Origin: Athripsodes cinereus | Lineage: Eukaryota; Arthropoda; Insecta; Trichoptera; Leptoceridae | NCBI GenBank assembly: GCA_947579605.1 | Contig: OX388328.1 | Location: forward strand, 10,953,684-11,017,683 | Direction of reading: 5' to 3' | DNA: 64,000 nt | Shown here: piece by piece, positions 55,301 through 64,000 of the stretch | How the letters are laid out: each line of letters starts with the position of its first letter | How positions within the stretch are numbered: the stretch's first letter is position 1 | Translations under genes and position numbers: made by a program | Notes under the pieces: generated by a model | What the model was told of the DNA's origin: nothing | The model's input: only the letters and a program-made list of their open reading frames with translations | Databases searched by the model: none

Positions 55301-55744
55301 TTAAATATAGTAGTTATCCTTGCCTGTGAGTTTTGCTTTATATATTTTTTTTGTGATTTTAGGAGAAAACTTGTATTTTTTTAGATAATATATAATGTAG
55401 GTAGCATTTTTACTTGTGTGCCTTAAAAAATATTTATATTATGTATCTAATTTACTAATACAAAAATGAACTCTGTGATTATGCAACAAATAAACTAACA
55501 TCTTAATACATGTTTTTTTTTTTATAATTATTACATCCCATTTACTTAACACAATAATATTGGCGTCTACACTTTGAATACAAGATGAAATTTTAAATAC
55601 AACATCAAATAATAAGAACAATTTAAATAATAATAAAATATTTGTATAAATTTAGTTTCAAAATGTAGAACCTCAACATTATTCGAGTTAATTTTCCCAT
55701 GATGTCCTATGAAAATAGTACAATTATGGGAGATCACTAGCTGA

Positions 55745-55995
55745 GCTTCATTCATTCATTCATCGCCCTCAATGTTTCTCTCGGGAGCACGGGGCAGAAA
55801 CCAGTCTCCTCCATTTAGAGGGTCTCTGCGCCAATCGCGTCACCTCTTTCCACGATATTCCTTGCGCTCTGATGTCGTTGTCATAGGAATGGTGTATTGT
55901 GAAAGAGGGACACCCGGGCCGACGGAAGAATAGTGCTCTTTTTGGTCAATTATCATTGGGCATTCTCAAAACATGTCCCTGTATTATGGAGATTA
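55745..55995 (-). mobile_element. RTE-like LINE C-terminal remnant
   Basis: Inverse of the 9930-10115 and 33700-33840 text. On the minus strand it contains the pieces reading GHVLRMPND-like text, then ALFFRR and the 'ggtttctgccccgtgctccc' block. Confidence 0.6.
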
Positions 55996-56454
55996 CAGAT
56001 CTCTGCCGGGTGCGCCAGCGCACAGCATCATTTGTGACATGTTCATACTATTTGACATCCAAAATCCTTCTTAGACACTTGTTTTCAAAACTTAGTCTCT
56101 AATATCTTAGTAACTGAGCTACAGGGTACAATAACCTTCTAACTATCCTGGTGGATGACAGCATTATTATTAAAACCTTGGATATATGGCGCTCTTGTAG
56201 CTGTTCAAGTTTAACAATCAATATGATTAACAAGACACGAACCTACCTAAGAAAGGATAGGAGGCAGTTGTTCTCCACTTCAAAATTCAAGACAAATATA
56301 CAAAATTAAAGAAAGATTTTTGAATGTTTCACCTTTTATGGCAAGGAGAGGTCAATCTGTATGTTTATTATATACAGTAAGTCCTTTGGTAGCACCATAA
56401 TGGTGTTGTAGTAGAGTTTAAATATAGATAGCTGCCTTCCCTTCCCTCCCATTA

Positions 56455-56877
56455 TGTGGTGTTCACATTTGGCGAATATCGCAAAGACTCAAAAATATCG
56501 TCAGCCATTTGAACCGTGTGAACAAAATGACAGCTAGTCTGAAACGATAAAGACTAGTGAAAACGATATCGTCTCAAGTTTACCAACTTTCAATATTTTA
56601 ATTTGGTGGAGGATTCGCACATGCGTAGATGTGCGCAGCATCCGTATCTATGGTAAAATCTTTATAACCTATAAATTTTATAATGTTTCCCGCTTCGTGA
56701 CAGCTATTATCTTTGTTGTTGGTTTGTGGCATATGTTTCTCGACGTCCGCCATTTTGAAAACAATGTCAAAATCAAAGCGCATCTGACAGATCGTTTCTA
56801 TATCGGTGGACTGTGTGACGATCAATGGCGAATTTTGTTTTTTCGCCTGGCGATATTCGCCAAATGTGAACACCCCA
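56455..56877. mobile_element. PIF/Harbinger-type MITE family 3, copy 2
   Basis: TGTGGTGTTCACATTTGGCG faces CGCCAAATGTGAACACCCCA, with TTA on both sides (56452-56454, 56878-56880). It shares its body with 30101-30640 but lacks about 120 bp internally. The two copies with TAA and TTA support a TWA target. Confidence 0.9.
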
Positions 56878-56880
56878 TTA

Positions 56881-57826
56881 GAAGTCATCATAATACCAGA
56901 CCCCAGGGGGCCACGGCTTGCCTACTGTTAAGAACTTTATTGTGTACACAAGGCTATAAAAATTTGACAAGAATGAGAAGTATTCAACAGGTATGGTTAA
57001 AATTAAAAGAAGTTTTATACATATTTTTTTGTTTTAATTATATTTTTCTTTATTGTTACATTACACAGAGGCAAACCAAAAGACAAATAAAATAAACAGA
57101 TGCAAACATACAACATTCAGTTTTCATAATATTAATAACATTGGCTACAGAGGGAATGACAGTTCAAACTATGTTAATTTGTTTCATTCTAAATTTGAAA
57201 ATTCAAATAATTTTTTTCCTAAGCTGTCACTGCACACGTACATAATAAAATTATTTACAAAATATAATAATAAAATATATCATTTAAATAAATATCTTTG
57301 GCGCTATGAAATAATAAACTACAAATTATAAAATAAATAATGTATATTTATAATTATATAATAAAAATGATTTTAAATAGACCAATTTTTTTTTTTATTC
57401 ATTACTTAATCACAGAAATAAATAAAATAAATATTTAATAAAAATAAATAAACAAAAATATGATATTTTGTACCTATATAAAATAAACTCTACCTAAATA
57501 CTATGTATTTACAATAGATATAAATATCGTAAAAAATATATAAATGGATATAATTTTAAATTATAAAAATCTATATATAAAATTGTATAAATGTGTGTTG
57601 ATTACACTAAAATATAAAGATAAGTATATATTGATAATGTTAAATAGAGATAAAAAAAATATAGTTATAGGCACCAAAATATATAATTTAAATAATATAT
57701 AATTATATATTTATTGATTATTCATTACTTAAAATAAAGTAATACATATTATTTTTATAAATATTAATATCTCTCGTTTTGTTAAGTTTTTTTTTTGTAT
57801 TTATAAATCTATATACTTATATATTA

Positions 57827-57868
<42 letters not shown>

Positions 57869-57894
57869 TATTTTAATTAGTCTTGGAACTGTCT
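56881..57894. other. Extremely AT-rich intergenic stretch
   Basis: From about 57230 to 57870 nearly all bases are A or T, with poly-A/T runs and a (TA)n microsatellite at 57836-57862. No gene seen. On the minus strand TAAAATAAATAA just after the apolipophorin-like stop (near 57865-57875) could serve as its poly(A) signal. Confidence 0.6.
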
Positions 57895-60800
57895 TCACTT
57901 CTTCTTTGATGCGGCTACCCTCTGTAAGAAATAAAATAATACATAATTAAAAAAAAAAAAAAAATATATAATAATAATAATAAATACAAAATCATAGGTA
58001 CTAAATACTATGATATTTTATTTTATTTTTATTTATTTTATTTTATTATATTTTTACAAAAATTCACGGCATAAGCCTATTTACGTGTCTAAATACATTT
58101 ACATAAAATTTACAAGTATAACAGTGACATATTTTTAAAAAACCATAATACATTAAATTTAAGTTATGGAGTCATGATATTTCAATTTAATTATATATTG
58201 TTAAAGAAGTTATGCTCTAAATAAAAAAATATGTTCATTTCTTTTGTGTTGCGTTCATCAATTAAAAATTTAATGAAAATGTGAAGTGTAGTGGATAGAA
58301 TGCGTGTAAAAAAATTGAGATGGTTTGGTCATGTGGAACGAGTGGAAGAGGAAAGAATGACAAAGAGGATATACTTGGCTGAGAGGAGGGGTGTGAGGAA
58401 GCGCGGGCGTCCGAGAACTACGTATGTAGCTACGTCCAAGAATTTCAATCTTATTTTATTATCAACGACACAATCATTTGACCTCATGTACGTATACACC
58501 ACTTTCTTACTGAATTACCTTCTTTATATTTAGTTTAAATGTATTTAAATAGATTAAATGAGAATCTGGAAATTGAACCAGATCAAATCTTACCTTATCT
58601 TTCTTGTTGGAATGTGTGCACTTAATAACTGGCTTCATGTTGAATATGGGATTTTTACAAGTGCAAGTAAGCTCTTCCTCAACCAACACCAAGGAGTCTG
58701 CTATGGCCTGAGCGGCAAGGGTGATGTAGTTCTTACGCTCAGCTGGGTTCAGGGCAAAGAAATTCTTGGTGGAGAATACTGAGCCGTGTGACTGTAAAAA
58801 AATTAGTTAAGTTTAGATGATACATATATATATATGTACTACTAGCTGACCTGGTAAACATTGTTTTGCAATATAGATTATGCCATTTGCCATATACTAA
58901 TATCGCTATTAAAAATAGGGGTAGTGATGGTAGAAGAGTGAAAATTTAGGGCTGTATGTATTTTTTAATGCCTCACCGATAATGGGTTGGCGGCTCAAGT
59001 CCGGTCTGGGGAACTACCAAATAAAGTAACATTGTCTTTTCCAAGCCTTATTATATATTATGTTAGTTTCATGTGATTAATTCACAACTTACTTGGAGTA
59101 CTCTAGGCACACGTTGTTCTTCTTCATATTGAACGCTGCTTCTCATCTGAGGATGTGACAGTCCACGTTTGTTACAACCAAGAACGTACACATTGTCTTC
59201 GCTGAATCCTGCAAAACAGAATATTAACAATTGTTATAATTTACTTTTGAATTTGAGATAGCCACTGCAGTAAATCTGAAAAGTTTCACATTACACCTTC
59301 TCTTACGAGAAAAAATAACTGTAATAGGCGAAAATGTCTGTAGTAACAAAATGAAAAATTACAATTATGCCTAAAACAAAATTTAAAGCTTAATTGTGAT
59401 TAGATAACATAATTTACCATAAAATTAAAATAATCCTGTACAAATTTGAAATAATAATAAAAATATGAAATTGAAGCTGTCAAGTTAGTTCGTGGTGCGT
59501 ACCACTAGAGGGCATACATTTTGATTAAGAAGCGTAGCATTACTTTTACTTTTTCTCATGTGTTTGTTAAAACTATCAAATATATTTGTGGGTCATTGCT
59601 TTTGGCAAATAATATAATATAAAGTTGAAATACAAATAATATAAAGTTGAATCAGCGACATTTTGCTTTGCAAAAAATCATTTATATATAATAATTATTA
59701 TTAATATATGTATACATCACAGAACACAATACCTTTTCTGGACAGGTGAATATGTCTTAAGAAAGGAAATAGCGAGGACTTTAAAACAACATACAATTAT
59801 GACAATTCTAAAGAACGCTATGTTGATGGCGAAAAGAATTTACACGCGTTGGCATGATGCAACTGATACCACTCAAAGTAAATTTAAACCATCATTGTTT
59901 ATAAAATTACTCTTTGTGTTTATTTTAAGGGTTAAACTATATTAGTGTTGTAATAATATGTGATATATACCAATGACATTGTGTTCTTTAGCTCCCTTTG
60001 CTGTGAGTCCTGTAAGAGGAGCGAATAGATTGGCTGATGCTCCTGAATTAATCACAAGTATTTTATTGCGCATCTCATTAACAGCTTGCAACTGCAATTA
60101 TAAAATTGTTTTGTAATATTATAAATAGTGATAAGATTGTCTATGGTAGGTAAGGAGTATTTGGCTGTGGTGACAGTTGACATTTGACATCATGGATATA
60201 ATATATTAATTATTCACAAAATTTTCAAATGTGAAATATTCTATTCCTGCTGGCTGGCATTTTAAATGTGTAGGAAAAAGTGAGATAGATTAAAGTTTCA
60301 AAGTAACGTATGATAAAACATTTAGTAGATAGCAAATGACTTGAAGTTAGCACATTATTCTTAGCACTTTCTCGCATGCTATGTATTTTCTACCATGTCT
60401 ATGGAATATCCAGTAAGTGACGCTTGTCTACGACCAACTACGACTATACTAATCGCATTGTGCGACTATATTCAGAGCATTAACTTATTTTGTTTTATAG
60501 TTGATCTATTGTTAGATTTATTATATCCATGGTTGACATCTTGATTGTGAAAGAGTAGAAAACTCACATTTAACCTTTCTGGGATGTCCAGTTTTACACT
60601 TTATAAGTTGTTATGGCCTGAATGTAGCATTCACACAAAATTTTAACGTGATTTTGATCTGTTTGATAATAATGCGTCCGAATTTCGTTTCAATGAGTGT
60701 TAGTACCACAAAGCAAGTTAGAAATTTGGTGTTTTTCTGGGTGCAAACTGGGCGTCCTCTTTCATAGCCAAACTGTCATCTGTCATCACAGATCGACATC

Positions 60801-63800
60801 CACCATAGAGTCTTGGGTAAGAATGGCTATAATTTGTCATTTTGAAGATAGTATTTGTATAAGTATTTTTTTTTTAAAAGATATATCTGGGTTTTATTAT
60901 AAACCCAAATACAACCTTATACACCTTTCACAGTAAGCCAAAAGCTTGTGTCGTGAAAGGGGAATTTGCCGGCACCTGGGATCGAACCCCGGACCCCTTG
61001 TTCACAAGGCCGAGACTCTACCTCCAGGCTACCGACAAACTCATTGTGTTTGACAAAAGTGTTTCATTTCTTTTATCCAGATGGATAGGTATATTAACTG
61101 TTAAAGCTTACAATAGGGTTAGCTACATATGGCTCTGGGTGTACAATGATGATTGTCTTCACTGCCTTTGGTCTCCAGTTGATCATTGAAACGAATTTTG
61201 CATATGCCATATGATATTTGTCTATTCCTGTAACAAAAAAAAGGATTGGTGGATTTCTATGGCATTTTACAATTTTTTTCATCACAAACCAGTGATATGT
61301 TATACCTAGATTTGCAACCTGAATCTCAAGCATGTACCATCAATAAAAGGCCCTTTGCGTCACATTTTTTATTTAGTTTGTTTATAACTTCGTTTGGCCA
61401 TCAAAGCCAGCAAGTAGTGATTTATTATTTCAAATACAACCTTATACACCTTTCACAGTAAGCTACTAAAAGCTTGTGTCGTGAAAGGGGAGTTTGCCGG
61501 CACCTGGTATCGAACCACAGACCCCGTGTTCACGAGGCTGACTCTATCTCCAGGCTACCGACGAACTCATTTTAATTATTAACTAATTCACTAAAAGTAA
61601 AATTTTATAAAAATCTTGCACTCTGAAGACTTACTAATCAATTTCCTATTTGTAATGTAAAAAAATGTCATACAATACACAAACCTAATTGTTTGGAGAC
61701 CTCTTGTAAGATATGAGTGAGGTCATTAAGCGCCTTGTCTATTTTTTCATTTTCTGTGACAATTGGTGATTCCCACTTAGCGGTTCTGTCCTCTTCCGTA
61801 AATGACATCTTGTTGCCCTTCAGTTTAGCTGAAAAAAAGATAAAATGGTAATTTAGTTTTTTATAAATATGTAGAGACAAAAATTAATCGAATGAGTTGC
61901 TAAATTGATATGGGAGGGGCCATATTACAATGTTGCTAGATTGCAAAATCAACGATGGATAAAAAAAAATACATGTAATAAAATTATGATGAAAATTAGA
62001 TTTACTGCTAAATTTAAACAATAAAACTCAAAAATCTATGACAATAAATACTTGCAACATGGAAGGAAAGTAAAAAATAATGCTGATTTTACTTATTTAT
62101 TATACATACATCCACGGCGTGAGCCTTTTACATGTTACAATATACACAAAAACAAAACATAATTCTCATTCACAACACAGTTGGAACAGAACAACAATTA
62201 TTGGCGAAGAACAAAATATAATTGGGAATCAAACTATAACAATTATAAAATTAGTCAAATCAAATCAGTTAGAAAATTAGTCATGAAAAATCAAAACACT
62301 GAAGTCAGAGTGTAAATGTCAACAAAGGTTTGGTAAATGTCAAGAACAATTGCAATACAGTAAGGAGATGTCAAGACGATAGAAGAAAAATTATAATATA
62401 TATGAATTGTGATAGATAATTGAAATGTCAAAAGAATTAATAAATAATACATTAAGATGTCAGAAATTAAATAGGTATATAACTGATATTTGAAATCCAT
62501 GTTTTGAGCCTAACCCTTTATTATCCTTGATTACTTTTTAAAATTACTTATCAAGATACCAATATCTTGATAAGTAATTTTTTCAGCATTAGGCTGTTAA
62601 ATTTTTGTATGGTCGTAATAAATTATTATGTAGATTTACTTAGCTGTATCATGCCGAGAAGTATGGATGGTAATTTTGGCACTGTGTTATATAAATTGTA
62701 TTTTTTTCAACGTATCGAGCATTTGTGAACTACTTACGGTTGTCGATATCATGTTCCAATGGTACAGTGAGTTTATTGCTGATTCCAACCAGAGTAACTT
62801 TAATGTCGGTTATCTTCTTGGACTTCAATTCATCGACGAGTGAGGACATAAGTGGTGTGATCAATTCCTTGAAGGTTTTCTCATTGGACTAGAATAGAAA
62901 TAAATTACATCTTTACTAAGTTTTATATATGAGATATTTACATATAAAAAGATTGCAGTTGTGATAATTTATTAAATTCGTATGCTAGATAACAAACTAT
63001 TACTAAGATGGTAGGAGGCTGTGAGATAGAACAGAAGGCCGATAGATTACCTCAAAGAAACAAGAATAATTAAATAAGTGTATTCCAAGCTTTGGTTCAT
63101 AGTGGCTAGTGGTCCTGAAGAAATTGCAATGGACAAATAGGATAAGGGGAAGAAGATATATTTATGATGTTTTCATGTGGTTAAAATGTATTTATGATGT
63201 TTCCATGTGGTTAAAATTAGTTTTCTACCATGGAATTAAATTCAAACCACCCTCGCATGTTGCTTAATGAAATGTGTCACACTGGAAAAAATGCGACAAA
63301 ATACTTCTTCAAGAATTAATTAATGTGGATTTTGTAAAGAAGAGACCGAGACTCCTTGGCATCTCTTGACTGACTGCAATGCCGTGGGATTTGTAAGAAT
63401 CAAATCTCTAGGCAGGCACTGGGTAAAAGTGGAATTTCTTCACACCTTGGATCGTCTCAAGATTCTAGACTTCTTAAGATGTCTGGGACTTGAGGGTTCG
63501 CTTTGACTGGCAGCACCAGGAAAGTTGAGTAGGGGGAGTACAATAGATCTTATAGGCCGCGGTGCATATTATATCCCAAATAATAATAAACAAAATAGAC
63601 CCTAAATAATGTTTTAAAAAGTTTCGTTTTGCTCTAGTTGAAAATTAAATTAGGGACCTCACGATTCACAAGTAAGCGTAATTTTTGCACCACACTGTCT
63701 GTCTTTTTTATTTTAGATATTTCTATTTTATTCATACTTTTGTGATTTCGACTCCAAGAACGATGTCAGCTTGCTTCTGTGGCAGTTTCAATGATACAGT

Positions 63801-63969
63801 TTGATCTTCTTCCATTGTCTTTCCATCTAAATTGCATTGTTTGCAGGTGTCTGGTAACTCAACTAGGAGAGCGTTCATCCTGCAGGCCAGTTGGTATGCT
63901 CTTGCGATCAGGCAAACTTCATCCTTGCTATTAGCTTCTCCTTTGGAGACGACATGTTCACAAGCTTGC
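57895..63969 (-). CDS. Apolipophorin-like protein, C-terminal part (partial)
   Basis: Eight exons read leftward and join in phase: 63738-63969, 62738-62888, 61685-61828, 61112-61227, 59971-60091, 59093-59208, 58594-58791, 57895-57921. The gene continues past the right edge. Apolipophorins are secreted large lipid-transfer proteins that carry lipids and retinoids in haemolymph. Seen: a cysteine-rich start (ACEHVVSKGEANSKDEVCLI, CRMN, then DTCKQCNLDG), as follows a VWD-type domain; then a VWA-like fold (VTLVGISNKL; WRPKAVKTIIIVHPEPYVAN; NKILVINSGASANLFAPLTG); then FSEDNVYVLGCNKRG and a Cys-rich end (CTCKNPIFNMKPVIKCTH). The last exon gives only RVAASKKK before TGA. Assignment to apolipophorin rests on my recall of this C-terminal pattern. 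Vitellogenin-related lipid-transfer proteins are the alternative. No frame break is visible. Confidence 0.8.
58020..58430. mobile_element. RTE-like LINE fragments in the last apolipophorin-like intron
   Basis: 58276-58430 (+) reads VDRMRVKKLRWFGHVERVEE, then RRGVRKRGRPRTTYV, the same ORF end as at 33980-34110, here without the 3' UTR. 58055-58110 ('cacggcataagcctatttac') resembles 62105-62135 ('cacggcgtgagccttttaca') and is probably another LINE/SINE tail. Confidence 0.65.
60867..61043 (-). repeat. SINE-C copy, well preserved
   Basis: Minus reading starts 'gtcggtagcctggaggtaga' and contains 'ggggttcgatcccaggtgcc' (perfect box B GGTTCGATCCC), then 'cctttcacgacacaagcttt' and 'aacccagatatatctttt'. 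It is the best-preserved copy in the window. Confidence 0.9.
61427..61569 (-). repeat. SINE-C copy
   Basis: Same order as the neighbour at 60867-61043 but 3' truncated after 'ggttgtatttg'. Its box B has a change (GGTTCGATACC), as in the copy at 49688. Confidence 0.85.
63290..63595 (+). mobile_element. Non-LTR retrotransposon C-terminal zinc-knuckle remnant
   Basis: A plus frame reads CGFCKEETETPWHLLTDCNA, then RCLGLEGSL and a TGA. The CxxC...H....C pattern after an RNase H-like region is typical of R1/Jockey-group C-termini. A (AAT)n-like tail follows at 63579-63590. Confidence 0.65.
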
Positions 63970-64000
63970 CTAAAATATATTACAAATATTAGTTTAGGGA

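Noticed and set aside
56631..57095. 154-codon plus open frame
   Set aside because: Half lies in the PIF/Harbinger-type MITE and half in random AT-rich DNA; no protein-like pattern.
61094..61333. Single-exon 79-codon minus frame treated as a separate gene
   Set aside because: Its core is the apolipophorin-like exon 61112-61227; the rest is intron.

Overview
The window is a piece of an insect nuclear genome. It is AT-rich, its genes are split by GT-AG introns, it is crowded with transposons, and it has no bacterial or organellar features. Three cellular genes are supported. (1) A complete POLR2L/RPABC5 (Rpb10) gene of 67 codons lies on the minus strand at 18258-19149. (2) A P5B-type ATPase (ATP13A2/ATP13A3 family) runs on the plus strand; I could join 18 coding exons in phase from 35894 to 52715 (1303 residues), and there is a possible alternative first coding exon at 23339-23464. 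(3) The 3' end of an apolipophorin-like gene is on the minus strand (57895-63969, eight exons, continuing past the right edge) and converges on the ATPase. An insect source fits the apolipophorin-like gene. The retrotransposon mix (RTE-like LINEs with a fused-looking C-terminal region, Penelope-like elements) reminded me of hemipterans such as planthoppers, but that is only an impression.

Layout. 1-18 kb: transposon-rich intergenic DNA. It holds SINE-A copies, a 5'-truncated LINE with an intact 607-codon reverse transcriptase ORF (10794-12617), a 4.8-kb pair of terminal inverted repeats enclosing a second pair, a PIF/Harbinger-type MITE, a hAT-type MITE and Penelope-like termini. 18-23 kb: POLR2L, a hAT MITE with perfect 8-bp target duplications, a near-perfect palindrome carrying two hammerhead-ribozyme motifs, and a gypsy-type RT remnant. 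23-36 kb: upstream part or first intron of the ATPase, with a decayed DD41D-spaced mariner (26844-28102), more MITEs and nested LINE debris. 36-53 kb: ATPase exons separated by introns loaded with SINEs, MITEs, a hammerhead motif in the sense orientation and a Penelope-like element split by another retroelement fragment. 53-58 kb: convergent intergenic space with MITEs and an extremely AT-rich stretch. 58-64 kb: apolipophorin-like exons with SINEs in the introns.

The most interesting signal is a set of at least six sequences that fit the type I hammerhead core (CUGANGA, stem II, GAAA, very short self-complementary stem III, UC cleavage site, pairing stem I). One is complete with every element matched (30001-30038, minus) and one is complete in the sense orientation inside an ATPase intron (39541-39594). 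They sit in repeats that look like termini of Penelope-like retroelements; one lies at the end of a recognisable GIY-YIG-bearing Penelope remnant (50286-51560). The three host genes have unrelated jobs (transcription, polyamine or endolysosomal transport, lipid transport) and nothing suggests that they work together.
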